Shown: positions 23,521-40,642 of the stretch, one piece after another
How the letters are laid out: the number at the start of each line of letters is the position of its first letter
Numbering within the stretch: position 1 is the first letter of the stretch
DNA from: Dichotomocladium elegans
Taxonomy: Eukaryota > Mucoromycota > Mucoromycetes > Mucorales > Lichtheimiaceae
Assembly: GCA_025716815.1 (NCBI GenBank)
Contig: JAIXMN010000001.1
Location: 868,001-932,000 of the forward strand
Length of the DNA stretch: 64,000 bases
Direction of reading: 5' to 3'
Notes under the pieces: generated by a model
Told to the model about the DNA's origin: nothing
The model's database searches: none
Seen by the model: only the letters and a program-made list of their open reading frames with translations
Translations under genes and position numbers: made by a program

Positions 23521-26500
23521 TTACAGGCCTTCAGTAAGAATACGCTCAATGGTGGCATTGATAAATCCTTTTTTGATGGTGAGATCCACACCAAATCGCT
23601 GCGAGAGCTGATCACGTGCTAAAAAAGGGGAAATGTGGGAAGTTAGGTTGTTTGTCCGGGCCCAGACTCATTCCACTCGTCTACCTTGCTTCTTTGTTAA
23701 CTCCATCAAGTTGGCACCAATCAGAATGTGTCTTATCTCACGCTCAATCTCGTCATCCTCGGGCAAGATTGGCTTGCTCGCTTCTAGAGGCGAGGGTGTC
23801 GTACTTGTCAAAGCCCCATCATCTCCGTATATGTTTCCACGCTGCTGCGGCGACGTGGGCTGCTGCTGCTGTTGCTGCTGGAATAGTGCTGCTGATAAAT
23901 CCATCGAGAATTCAGACAGGTCTCGTTCAGAAAGCCCAGTAGCTAAATGTGGTACAAGGAACATGTTATTACTATGATTATGCTGCGCAACGCCAGAGTG
24001 CTCTGATCGCAAGTCGATGTTCTCCATCTCGTCTGCGCCGCTGCCACCTGTATATCGTGACATGGCTGTCCGGTCATCGTCTTCGTATGCTTCATTCCCA
24101 TCATCGTCGTCATACTGTTGCTGTTCGGCTAAAGCTTCCATCTCTTTTTCATATTGAGCCCATTTTTTCATTGGAATCATTTTGTCGTCAAACTTCTCAT
24201 CCTCTGTCACTATAATCTGTTTCTGCTTGTCGCCCACGACAACGCGAGTGTTTCCCCACGAGAAATCGTCAAAGTGCCAGAAAGAATAGATTGGGATCAA
24301 AAAGCTGAACACTGGGATGGCAAGGAGATAAATGACCATCCATCCAATGTGCTGCCACTGCCGCTTCACGATAAATATCAGGGCCTGCAGACCGTAAGCA
24401 CCAGCCAGCATTCCTAGTGCAATAACTGGTATGGGGCCTGTGCTTGAAGCGACAATGTACATCAGATAGATCAGATAAACAACAGAGGCCGGGAGCGTGA
24501 TAGTGCCAATAAGGTCGATCATCACGACAAAACGCATTGATAAGCAGCAAAACCCGCACAGCTCCGGTAACAGTATTAGCTCAAGTAAGTTGTGGATTGT
24601 TGAATTGATCCATCGACGGCGCTGGGACAACAAGATCTGCCAGCTGTCGGGTGCCACAGTGCGGCAACGAGCGTAAGGCGTGAACGTGATCTTATACTGC
24701 GGAAAGTTTTTCATCATAAGTGTCGTCAGATACCGATCTTCTCCCAAATGGAGAAGGTTCTTCTTGTGAAGAGTGTCGACCTGATTGTCAGAATAGCCAC
24801 GGATAATTGCTGGAGACACTATGAGCGGCTGTCGCTTGTTCGCCGTCCGAATGCGGTACATGCAGAAACATCCAGGCAAGCACGTGACTGAACCAAAAAG
24901 GGACTCGAATGCCTTGACAAGATGGTGCGAAATGTAATACTCGTATACTTGGATACGTGTTGTCCAGGACATGTCTTCATTGCACAGTTCGGTCTCACCA
25001 CACAACCCAATGATCCGACTGTCATGAAGCATGCAGGACACAAGCCGCGTCAGCGCGTCAGGATACACCTCGGTGTCCGAGTCCACCATCAAAATATATT
25101 CGTACAGTTTTGGATCAACACCGATCACATTGCGGATATTGTGATAAATTTTGAGCTCGAGCGGGGACATGTCGGCATCGAAATGCACCTTGCGCAAGAA
25201 GTCCATGCAGATGATCTGTGAGTCGCGCTTGCCACGGTTGCCAGGCTTGTTCTGTTCCGTTGATTTTCCGACTTTGACTACCACAATATAGGGCACGGTA
25301 TGTCCCTCATGCATGTAGAGACCCGAGTATACCTTGCCATAATTGAGCTGCTTGGAGCCTTCGCCTACTGATTTGAACATGACTGGCTCGGGATCCTCCT
25401 TATCGTCGTGACCCAGAATGTCTAGCAAGATCATAGGTGTTGGCTTGTCGTTTCCGCTGCCGATAATCATACCATCTGCGATGAGAAACAAAAGCTTCCT
25501 CTTGTCATCATAGTTCATGGTGGTCAAGGAGTCAATGGTTTTGCGAAGGGACTCCTCGCCTTCAGTATAACAGGGCACCTGGCAAATTACAAATTTGTCC
25601 TGGTCCTCGGGCGTGGGTGCACCACCGAACTGCAGCGCTGCCAGGAATTTGACAAGTACAACCAAGGTCATGACAACAGCAAAGCTCAAGAGCAGATAGT
25701 TCACAAAAGTGCACCGCAGTGACTCTCGGTGATCAAGTTTGCCAACATAAAATACGTTGTTGAGGCACGCTAGGTTCCGCGCCCGTGTGGTCTCGTCCAT
25801 TTTTGCTGCAAAACGGCCCCATTGGCTGGTTGCGTCGGTGCCGGCAAATTTTTGAAATAGACTCTCCACAGGGTCGCTCAGATAATGATAGTTGGGCATA
25901 TTGGTCGCATCTCGTGGATACCTCCGTGCAGTTGCCATATAGTCCGTCAGATCATACACCTTGCCATCCAGTGCCAGCGCAAGTCGACCCCAGCCTTTGA
26001 AATCATCCTCGAGTTGCTTTTTCGAGACAACTAAATCGCCCCTTTTGAAGTTGTCCATAACGGGCATGAAGTACCGTGTGATCCACTCCGGATCGCGCAG
26101 GTTCACAATGGACTTTTCGGTTTGCTGACCGCCCGAAAAATGGACAAATGGTCCGAGCACAATGGTTTCATTTGGCATGATCGTGACCGAGTCATCAGTA
26201 ACGAGACCGGCGCAAGCTTGTGTGAGTGGCGGCGGGAACGTGTAAGTCAAATCGCGACCAGCCAGAGGCTCAAGCGTTGATTTAGTGGCCATATAGGTGG
26301 TGGTGCCATGCGACGAAGCGACGAAGCGTGTCATATCGTACACTTTGCCACGGACACTGATCCAATAGTCGTTGATGGTTTGATGACCTACAACGTCTTG
26401 GGGCGTGTACAAATCATTTGTGCCCGGGCAAAGAACGTCCCCCAGACCCACAATGAAAAATATGATGCTTGCGGAAAACATGAAGATAAGCATACATAGC

Positions 26501-29436
26501 GTCACCTTTTCACGCCATGCCATCCGGACATCTTGACGATGCATTTTCCCAACCCAACGGAGCAAACAGGAGGGAATCCACCACGTACAAAACCAGACAA
26601 ATCGTGCCCACCAACGGCGGATGGAAGAGATAGGGACTACCTCGATCAACTCTTCAGCAGGTGCAGTATCTTCCATCATCTTGCTCATGTCCATGTTGGG
26701 TCCGTAGCTAAATACCGAGTGAGTTAGAAGCCATTCACTTCCGGAGGTGTATGTACAGAGATCGAAATATTTACCCATCGATGTACTCGTCATCCTCACC
26801 CCACTGACTTCCGCTGTGCTTCCCCATAATTTCGCTACCTAGACGGTCATCCACCTCTGTCCGATCGTCGTAGATATCGTGGTCGGTATAAATGTCGGAT
26901 CGACCATCATCTGGATCATTGAATGGATTGTCGCAGTCCATGGTTTCGTCAGAGTGCTTGCCATTATACTCTTCTTGATGTTCTGCATCGGCCGTTTCTG
27001 CTACAGCCATATCAGCGGCTTCTGCTTCTTGCTGTAAGCGAGCTTCCTCTTCCTCCTCGGCCGCTGCTGCCGCTGTTGCCGCTGCTGCTGCCGCTGCCGC
27101 CTCGGCCGCTGCGCGTTCTGCCTCCTCCATCATGCGCCGCTCGCGTTCGCGGATACGCTCTTCTTTCTCCAACATTCGCAGATGATTCTCAAGGTCACGC
27201 CAGACATCAAACGAGACAAGTACGTGATGCATACCCTGAAGTTGGACTTGTCGATCTGTCCATTGCATCATATGTATCAGTCTTTGCATCACATTACCTC
27301 CATCTTTGTCGGGAAGCATGTCTCCTAAGAAGGGGTAGCGCGACAAGAATTCAGTGAAACTGTAGCGATACATGTCACTCGAGGCATTGTCGTTAGTAGT
27401 CGACAGCAGTAGCTTGCGTAGTTGAGTCTGTACAGAGATTGGGTCAAATATTCCTGGCTTTTGCATGTCATTGGGTCGCACGTGCAAGATTTCAAATAGA
27501 CGAGTGGAAATAAGCGTACGCCCGAGTGTATCAATACTATTCACCATTTGATCCATAACAGTTTCTATTTTACGTTGTTTCAGTTGTGATTTGTTATCGC
27601 CATCATCGTCGTCTGTGCGGTGCCAACTGGCTGGGAAATTGGACAGTTGCGCCTTGATGATGGTACGTTCGTCCCGTGGGTGCGTTTCTGTTACAATTAG
27701 CGGGCTTTCAAACAACTCGCGCAGGAACGCGTTTGTACAACTGTATCTGAATAATAGGATGAAGTCTGGTGATAGCAAATCCAGATTGTTCTCCAGAAAA
27801 CCATCGACGGAGTACTCAACCGGCGCATGATAGTGTTGAATGACAAATTTCCGATGCTCTTTGTTTACTTCGACCACCTTTTTTGAAATGAGGGTCAGAA
27901 AGTTAGCGTCAGTGGCGTCAAGAGCGTATGCCTGGAGTCGTTCTGACTCTCGATTAAGGATTGGGATGAGCGTGTCCATCGCAGCCCCAGATGGCTCATG
28001 ATAGTGCCGAAATCGATACAGCCGCTCCTCGCAAAACTGCGCACACAGGTCGGCGAAGTCGAATGGCAAGGCGACGCCATCCGTGCTGCTCGCTCCTCCT
28101 CCTCCTCCTCCAGCAGCAGGATCTAGAATGTGGATGCGGTGGTCGCTCGTTTGGTGTAGGTGAGGGTGGTTCTTGTTGAGTTGGTCAACGATCCAAAAAA
28201 CCAGGATAGTATATAATGTGCGAGCTAGTGCATCGCGCTGCTGTGTCGCGCCTTGCACTGTCAGGAAAGCGGTGCAGAATTCTTTTCCGAGTAGCTTGAG
28301 CTTGTGTGTCAAAGTGGATTCTAGCTTTGGTGTGGCGACACCAAGTGCTGCGGCAACGAGGGATAAAGTATCTTTATTTTTGATACGACAATTATCGTTG
28401 GCGCTCGACGAGATGAATTGGATACTTCCAAGGTGGAGAATTGCCGCGAGCAGCTGACAGATCTGCGCAATCGTCTTGGATTTGAAGCCACATGCCTTGA
28501 GGGAGGCTTTAAAGTCACCAAACGCGATCTCGTCCCGTGCTGCAAGAAGCGGCGACCCGTTAAGTGAGTTGGCGGCGGCGGCTCGGAGCTGATGACCCTG
28601 CGGGTCTCTGAGGTATGCAAAGTGATCGGCGGGATGATTGATGTGCAGCGCAGCTTTTTCTTGGGCTGTCGTGCCTGCCAAGAGCTGATAAAAGAGATCA
28701 AAGGTGGCTGGATGGGCCGTGACGCGGAATTTATCAAGAAGATAAATGGCGGTGTAAGAGCCGAGGATGCGTCCCTTCTCATTAAAGTACAGCGTCTGGC
28801 ATTGGCTAAGATGGGATGCGTGTGCATTACGCGACGTAGAGGCCATGCTGAGGGCCTCCACCACGGTTTGGGCATTTTGAATGTACCGCTTTATCTTTTC
28901 TTCACGCTTGGTCTGGGCTGCCAGATGCAGCAGTTCGTTCAGCAGGTGCTGGTGCGTCGTTGACTTGCCTGATCCGGAAATGCCGCTGTAGAACACAAAC
29001 GATCAGCTATGCCCTGCTCGCTTTCAAGGGGAACAAGAGGAGGCGAAGTGTACGCTGTGCGTGTGTATGCGTTTAAAATAAGTTACCTCAAGATAATTCC
29101 AACATTCTCATCTTTCCGACGCATTACAAAGTACGCTCGTGTGGCAAACTCGTATATATGAGCGTCGGATGGTCCGCGCGTAGTGCCGTCCCCGCTTCGT
29201 CCGCACATTCCTCCACCCGTCAGATTTTTGTACCCAGAATCGGCATAAGCTTGGAGCATATGGTCGTTGAGTAGTTCTAACGGCTTGTATGGGTTGACAA
29301 CAACAAGGCGATGATGACCAAGCTGAGCATACGGTTGATCCTGTACGAATTGTGTATGAAGAGCCTCGCATACTACACTGCTCGGCTCTCGATGTTGCTG
29401 TTCGTTGAGGAGCCGAGCAAGGTCATTGGAAGCCAT
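23521..29436 (-). CDS. Chitin synthase with N-terminal myosin-motor-like domain (class V/VII), 4 exons, 1893 aa
   Basis: Exons: 29087-29436, 26775-28985, 23685-26707, 23521-23618. Residues 1 to about 740 resemble a myosin head: HRLVVVNPYKPL, P-loop SGISGSGKSTT, and FCEERLYRF. The switch regions are poorly kept, and an Ala/Glu-rich coiled segment follows. Next come membrane helices, a cytochrome-b5-like segment (YTPQDVVGHQTINDYWISVR), and the glycosyltransferase domain with MVDSDTEV, EDRYLTTLMMK and the catalytic QRRRW. The short last exon encodes a DEK-C-like end (DQLSQRFGVDLTIKKGFINA). Exon 3 contains a Gln run near its end. The enzyme polymerises UDP-GlcNAc into wall chitin at growing tips; the motor-like part is thought to help tether or deliver it. 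Length fits the class. Confidence 0.95.
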
Positions 29437-29761
29437 GAATTAAAGCGGTAGCAGTGATCGAGCACCGTCGTGCTATAGGAATACGGTGAAATAAAGAGGA
29501 AAGAGAAGAATCAGCATAAGACAACGACGGGACAAACATGACATTATAAAGATAGGAGCACAAGGGGAGGGAGCGGGAACAGAGAGAGCCAATATATTTA
29601 GAATAAGGAGATCTCCTTTCGCCTTCGCATTTTTATCCCCTATCACCATCATAAACAAGGATACACGTGTAATCTTTTCTGCCTGCCTTCGCAAGCCAAG
29701 TGGTATTGTCCTTTGTATTTGTTTTCTTGTGTAATGAAGAGGAATGCAAAATAATAAAAAT
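29437..29761. other. Intergenic, chitin synthase promoter side and UBA1 3' flank
   Basis: 325 bp upstream of the chitin synthase start and downstream of UBA1. No gene or clear site was recognised. Confidence 0.5.
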
Positions 29762-34040
<4,279 letters not shown>

Positions 34041-34491
34041 GATTATAAAGGAATTTCTAAGATTCAAGAAGAGACGCGCAACGCAGGAACTGAGCCCGAT
34101 ACTCCTATTATAGCGTGACGTCGGATGTGCTAGTCGTGTCTGCCCGATTTGGTAAGCTCAGCAGCCCACAATTGCTGAAACAATCATCTGTCCGCGCAGC
34201 CAGCTTAGTCAGATCGGTGTAAGAAGAATGGCTAGAAGATGGTTCAGGCACGTGTGAATGGTTCACTAAACATTAATATGGGTATTTCTCAAGCTGCTTC
34301 TATTTGAACATAGACGATATTTTTACTGCTTGTGCTCTCAGACTTAGCCTTTGGACTGTTTAGGTTCTGCTTGATGATCTATGTTGTCCTATGGTTACAC
34401 AGGATGTGTAGCAACAGAATAACTCATCATACGATGAAATATGAACTCATAATCGCAATGCTGCTCTCGGATCGACGCAAGCGCACCTGCT
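34041..34491. other. Intergenic between UBA3 and UBA1
   Basis: 451 bp holding the UBA1 promoter side and UBA3 3' flank. No gene or recognisable site. Confidence 0.5.
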
Positions 34492-36328
34492 TTATTTCCA
34501 TGATACCTTAAGTTGGATGCTCACAGGTAATGATGTATCGGTGACCGTTATATAGTCGTTTTCCTCCAGCAGCTCTTCAAGAGGCTTACTGAGATTGGGA
34601 TGTGTTGCAGCCTCAAGCGCTGGGGGCGCTTGCATATAAAGCGATTTTGACGCAGTGCGTAAACTGGGTTTTTTCAGTTGTCTATACGAAGCCAGGTAAG
34701 CCAGTTAATCTGTCAGTATAGATAAGAAATCTAGCTGTTGCCATAGCAACTCACACGTCTGGTCTCTCCTTGAGCGATTCGATAAGTTCTTCCAGTGTCA
34801 TTGTGCGGTCTACGCTGATGGATGCCGCAATTTGTCCACACACTGGGCATTCAGACTTCTTTTGGTGCTGGAAGGTGTATGTATAAATACCATCGTTTCC
34901 TGTATACATCATATAGTTGTCCAGGAATTGTGCGCCGGTGGCAATTTTGAACGCTTCGTTGCAACATGATGCTATATAGGACTTAGCTACTTATCATCAT
35001 CAACGGCTATATAAAGCAACTTGCCTGCAATGATAGCATTTGTAGACGCAATTGCGGGAATAATATTCTTCACGACACCCTGCGTAAGGGAGTATGTGAC
35101 ACCAGATATTTTGAACAGCTCGGCCCTCTGCAAGGCGACCTTATAGAGCCAACCGATATGCTCTGGGTTGTCGGTATCATACTTGACATCCTCTGTGTCA
35201 ACCATAAATCATTAACTATCATAAATTGGTGAAATATGTTTATACTTACTGCCCATAACACGTGGCCATTCAAGGACAGACGCCCATTCAATACAGTGTT
35301 CCGGCAAGCGTGGTGTGTTGGCAATAGTACAGATAGGGAAAGTAGTAGGCTTGTTGAACATGTCGAGCGAACATTCATAACATGAGTTGATGGTAGGCAG
35401 TATTACACGAGCCTGGCCCTTGAACCCTTTTCCCATCCACAATGACATATAAGAAGGCAAATCACTTTGAAGACCAATATCCATGCCATTTACCTTCGGT
35501 ACCACCGTCGATCATGGGCTTGAGACTCGTTGGGTCGTCCTCATCGACCATTTCCACCAGTTTTGCATTAATCCACCGGCGGGCTTCAATTGAATCTAGA
35601 CCGCAAATCACAATATGGAATTGGCTGTAGTAGTCATCGTCTTTATCTTGGATCTTGCCGTAATATCTATATCGCATATAGAGAGTATATCGTTATTATC
35701 ATGATCTTTCTGTTTCATAAAGTAAGGTTTTCAAACTCATCCTTCGACATTCAACCCCTCCCCTTCTCCTCTCTTCTTTGCTAGACTCACGGTATCACCT
35801 TCACGCCGGGAACGCGGCGCATGACAAATTCTGCGGCAACTGTGGCTTTGGGTTGACCCACATCCTTACGTCTATCCTCCTTCACTGTGTAAGAGAATAT
35901 ATGTTTTACAGAGGTTTCCGAGATGCACGTACCTAAAGAGGAACTGTCGGTTCAAATTACTCACGTCGATCGTATCCATATCGATAACATGGATTTCTTT
36001 AAAGCCAGTAAGAGCAAGATTCTTGAGAATCTCGCAGCCAAGACCGCCTGCGCCGATAACAAGGATTTTGCAGGCTTCCAGTGCATCGATAATCTACAGA
36101 TGGTTTGCGATGAGAGGTGAGAGAAAGGAGGATGGTGCATGTTGCCGTATTTACAGAGGGAGAATCAAGAGACGTCAGGAGCCCGTCATCTTCTTCCGCA
36201 GCGTCTTCCACATCGCTTTCTATACGGGTGGATGTAGGCGTACTCGTGTCCATCGCGGTAGACGAAGGTGCTTGTCCTGCCAATGTTGCTGTGGTTTCAG
36301 CCATCTGTAATGGCTCGCTTTCTGTCAT
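34492..36328 (-). CDS. UBA3: NEDD8-activating enzyme E1 catalytic subunit Uba3,  8 exons, about 446 aa
   Basis: Exons: 36155-36328, 35933-36093, 35791-35871, 35494-35666, 35250-35426, 35025-35192, 34755-34971, 34492-34681. Visible motifs are the nucleotide site [47 protein letters not shown], the thiol cysteine in [20 protein letters not shown] (about residue 229), and [20 protein letters not shown]-terminal ubiquitin-fold domain recruits the E2. With its partner Ula1/NAE1, not in this window, it loads NEDD8 onto Ubc12 for cullin activation. The intron after exon 6 (34972-35024) starts GCAAGT: only a GC donor restores the frame [12 protein letters not shown]. The acidic N-terminus is unlike other Uba3 proteins and the start is uncertain: an upstream exon (about 36480-36695) could splice in at 36280. 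Confidence 0.93.
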
Positions 36329-37089
36329 AATATGGTCTTTAATTCAAATAGGATAACAAAGGAATCAGATTTTTGGTTGATGTAGAAAAGGATGATACAA
36401 GTTGCGTGTGTGCGCACGCACGCAAAGTAAAGAGGGGGACAGCAAACAAGCGAGCACGACGCCCAAGTAGTAATATACCTTCGAATGGAGGGTTGTGTGA
36501 CGTTCTCTGACGCTTCGATTCTGGATGGTCGGCTGAAAGGGCAGGGTGCTCAGTTCGTTTTTCACTCTCAATGATGTTTGATAGCGTTGCAGGAGGAGTG
36601 ATCATGAGGATTGCCGAATGGGTTGGAATGAGCTGTCCTGCTCGCGGTATAAAATTTGCCGTTTCTGCCTTTGAGAGACACGGCGCGAAGATCATCCGAT
36701 TTCGTCATAGGGAAACTAGGGCATTCGACACTAGTATACGTCCGGAAGTGCATACACCCACTATCGAGAAGACGCCAAAGAAAGTTTCTTTTTATATGAA
36801 TTGCTGTAAAGCCTCATGTTAGCAATAAACCGTTTACTTACAATTGAGAACAATTGCCTTCTAGAATTTCCTCGCAGGGTATCGTTCAATCTTTCATGTG
36901 CAACTTAACCTGTTTCATCCATACGCGCTGAGATACTCTTCTATAGCTTTTGCCCATACATAACGTCTTGGATGATGTCATAGATGTATCTGGAAGGACA
37001 ATTGTTGGGTTGAGAGAGAGGGGGAAGTTATACAAACGGGGTTCCAGACTCATTTCTCTTCTTTTTATCTTAAACGATTGAACGTTGTC
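36329..37089. promoter_or_regulatory. Divergent UBA3/COP1 intergenic region with a possible extra exon
   Basis: UBA3 and the COP1-like gene point away from each other across 761 bp. On the minus strand 36480-36695 is an open exon-like stretch starting with ATG and ending in a GTATAT donor (encodes ESKRQRTSHNPPFEG near its end). It could be an alternative 5' exon of UBA3. On the plus strand a strong acceptor (CCCCTTTCAG, ending at 37100) lies just after the proposed COP1 start codon, so further COP1 exons may lie in this interval. Confidence 0.4.
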
Positions 37090-38964
37090 ATGCCCCTTTC
37101 AGACCAAAAAGAAGCGATAGTAGAGCAGAAAGAGGTCAAAAGCTGCTTACTCGAAATCTTCCTCGAGAAGATGAAGACCGATCACCAAAAGGCACATGAC
37201 GATACATCACTCTCTTGCGGGAGTGTAATGAATATACTTACCTGTCGTATATTTCATGCTTCAGGAAATTTCTGATCTCCAATCACAAATCGCAGCCATT
37301 GAGAGATACTTGTCGCTTGTGCGGGCAGGAATGGGTTCGCCTGAAGAACGTGGTGAAGCTGACCCGGTATCCGTCCTCAAAAGAGCGAGATTGAGCACTG
37401 ACCATCCAAGCACGCGAAACCATACAAAGCAGGCAAGTGCATCGTTTTCGAGAGGGAAGAAATATGGCTCATATCAATACATGGCATTTATTGAATCTTT
37501 TGTTGATTTCTAGGCGGTTCTTCGAGTCGAGCAGCCCAGGGTAGATCAAAGGGATGCAGATGGGACGAGAATGGGCAACCAGGAACTCTACGACCGATTT
37601 CGGGATCTGCAGCGCCTGTACTTCAACAAGACATGCGGTGACGATGGGCTTCAGACGCTTAGCAAGATATCCTCCGTTCTATACCAAACCACACAGTATA
37701 ATAGTTTTCACACACTCGATACCATGTTCTACATCGATCCGTTCGACAGTCCATCTGCGATCTCATCGATAGAGTTTGACTGTGATAATGAATACTTTGC
37801 TGTAGCCGGTGCCTCACGCGATATCAAGATTTTCGACTTTAGCGTGATTGACGAGATGATACGCAGGACTGAATATACCCCTGGCAATGACAGCCGTTCA
37901 GGCCAGCAATCCCTGCTCTGCGGTAATGTCCAGCGCGTCCATTGCCCATCTCAGGTTATCGATTCAGTCACTAGGGTCAGTTGCCTTGCTTGGAGCAATA
38001 ATACCAAGTCGCATCTGGCAAGCTCTGATCATAATGGCCTGATCAAGATTTGGGATACGAACGAAGGCCTATGTGTTCAGACGTTTGACGAGCATGAGAA
38101 GCGGGCATGGAGTGTTGATATTTGTCCAACGAAATCCACATTAATTGCCTCGGGCAGTGACAACGGTACGGTGAAGATATGGTCTACAACAATGCGTCAG
38201 TCAGTCTTTACTCTTCAGCAGCATTCCAACGTGTGTTGTGTGAGATTTGGCCCAGATATCGACAGCTATTTGGCAATGGGAACTTCGGGTGAGTTAGAGG
38301 ATTTGTGCTATTTCTTACTGGTCTCTTTTTATTCCGTTTACTCACCGGGAAGCACTTAAAAACAAGACCACAAAGTGACATGCTACGATCTTCGATATCC
38401 AGATACTCCAGTCTACTCCTTCCGAGACCATGAGCGAGCAGTGTCATATGTTCGCTGGCTAAGCGGTACGGATATCATTTCAGCGTACGTAAAGATCGCC
38501 ATCCATAGGCACATATTTTGACACATAAACAACCGCCCACTAGCTCAATTGACAATTCGCTCCGGCGGTGGGACTTGATCTCGAATAAATCTTGCGTAAC
38601 CTATCGCGGACACAAGAATGGCAAACACTTTGTCGGCTTGTCGACAGATGGGAACTGGATCTCATGTGGCAGCGAGGACAACCACGTGTACGCGTACCAC
38701 AAGGATATCAAATCGCCCATTGCAAAATTTAGATTTCCTATGGTTGGAAATCCTTTGCAGGTGTCTATATAAAATGCAGTTGCGGTTCAAGTGGTAGTAA
38801 GCTGTGCTTAATGAAAATCGATCACATAGGCTGACGATTCCGGAGCTACCAATGGCAGATACCGTGCTTTTGTCAGCTCATTGTGCTGGAAGAGCGATTC
38901 AAGTGTCCTCGTCGCAGCCAACAGCAAAGGCATAATCAAGGTGCTTAAGCTCGATAAGGAGTAA
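37090..38964 (+). CDS. COP1: COP1-like WD40 protein, 6 exons, about 504 aa, no RING seen
   Basis: Exons: 37090-37191 (or to 37224), 37265-37432, 37514-38288, 38367-38484, 38544-38760, 38830-38964. A short coiled coil (CLLEIFLEKMKTDHQK joined to EISDLQSQIAAIERY) precedes a linker and a seven-blade WD40 domain. The WD40 part closely follows COP1: SHLASSDHNGLIKIWD, FDEHEKRAWSVDI, ASGSDNGTVKIWS, RGHKNGKHFVGLS and CGSEDNHVYAYHK. COP1 is the substrate-binding E3 of CUL4-DDB1 ligases in plants and animals. The N-terminal RING finger of those proteins was not found; a good acceptor at 37100 allows missing upstream exons. The intron 37433-37513 uses a GCAAGT donor, required for frame. The first intron may also use GC (GCACAT), which avoids a 40-nt intron. 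Confidence 0.88.
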
Positions 38965-39151
38965 TTACGGATGCCTAGATGCCAAGAGATTGCTGTAAAA
39001 CTTCGCTTCTCTTTGCAACCATCGACATATCTGAAACGTACAACGTACGCATGATCCCGTGCTATTGCAATGAAGATGTTTACAAAATACGGAACTATGA
39101 ATGGCTCTTATTATCAGAGCATATGCTACGCACTTTCTTTTCTAAAATAAA

Positions 39152-40642
39152 ATGTCGCATGAAAACATAAGGCCGAGACATAGCCGTTAGTCAACAGAAA
39201 ATATCAGCTCCTTCTTACCCTTCAACTTATCCCGAAGGTACCTAGATGTACCATTGCAGTAACAGTGCCCGAACAGGGAGGAAAAGGAAGGATTCGGAGC
39301 TGTTAAGCATTGACGGCGGATGCAGCGGCGGAAGGGTTGGAGGAAGGAACGAAGAGGGACGATGACGGACCAACGACAACACCAGCGGCAGAAGCAGACC
39401 AACAAAAGCACCTCGACGAAGCCATGGTGGGGACCTGCACGGGTGCAGACAAACCACGGTCCCACTCAAAGCCCATATCCTCTTCTCTCGAGGCACTTGA
39501 ATTAGCCTGATATCGTTATCTACAGAGGATGCGGGATACTAGAAGATTGCAGAATGGAACAAGGGTAACCTATTGTCTTTTACTTGCTCTTGACAACCGA
39601 CCAAAACTGCTCAATTGGATTGAGTTCAGGTGAGTATCGTGGAAGATAAGCACATCTATATTCTCAGCCTTATGGATAGGTGGATTATCAGTTACTAAAT
39701 AATGACCTTCATATCTTCATACTTATCCATATCGTCCATCGTAGCCTTAAGGAAGCTGAGGTAATATCCAGTTGCAGTTCCTCTACTCGCAAGCAACATT
39801 TAATGACGCCTGGTTCTGAGATTGCTCCCAAGATTGTGATTGTCTTTGGTATCGCGGGCACTGCAGAAGTTCCTTTCTTGGACCATGTCCTGCTGCGTTT
39901 CATATTAATATGGAACTAGAACTCATCAAGGAAAACGCAGTTTTTTCTAAAGTCAATGTCGGTCCTGCCTTATTTGCGCACTCGGTCAAGACGCTCTTGG
40001 ATTTTCGCAGCATTATTTCTGTCTACAGGCTGAAACCGAGCCATTTTCAATGACAAGTTGCATTCGTTATTCATGAAATCGATGGAGCGCCGTTTAGATA
40101 CTTTGAGACCCACAAATTTTGGAGCAGTTGCTCCATCAGCTGAATCTAGAAGAATGGATGGATTCTCATCAAGGTATCCTGAAATAATGCTCCTATGGTC
40201 TTCATTGAGAATACGCGAACGGCCTCTGCTTCTACGTTTTTTAAAAATGCTGTCAGGATCCTTTCCGTACTGCAATGTGCATCGCTGGGTTGAACGAACA
40301 TGGATTCCTAGCAGCTGATGCACTCAAGACTTTGTCAAACATCCGTTTGAAAAATCTGACCTTGTCTTGGTCCGAGTACGCTGTGTAACTGCGCTTAATC
40401 CCCGCTTCTTTCATCCGTATCCTTTGGCTTGGGAATGTGTGTGGTAGGAAGATCAGAGTTATCTCTGCAAGATATGCTAAGCAGGTATTCAGTACGAGAA
40501 CAAACGGATGGCATAGAGTACATTTTTTCATCAACGGCATGTCCTTGGCCATCGCTGTAGAAAAATAGGATGCTCATTTCAGAATGTAAAGAGTGTATAA
40601 AAGAGATGGAAGGCGATATCTTTCCGTGGATGCATGTGGCAT
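39152..40642 (-). mobile_element. Degenerate Tc1/mariner-like DNA transposon, copy 2
   Basis: The ends ATGTCGCAT (39152-39160) and ATGTGGCAT (40634-40642) are inverted relatives of each other and of copy 1; the length is about 1.49 kb. Minus-strand transposase pieces lie at 40253-40552 (IRMKEAGIKRSYTAYSDQDK), 39970-40323 (SRGRSRILNEDHRSII, later FMNNECNLSLKMARF) and 39709-39903 (GTSAVPAIPKTITILGAIS). The final Glu motif (NPIEQFW-type) near 39615 is out of frame with the preceding Asp. Several frame shifts make it a pseudogene. Copy 1 and copy 2 align along their whole length, including the non-coding ends. Confidence 0.85.
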
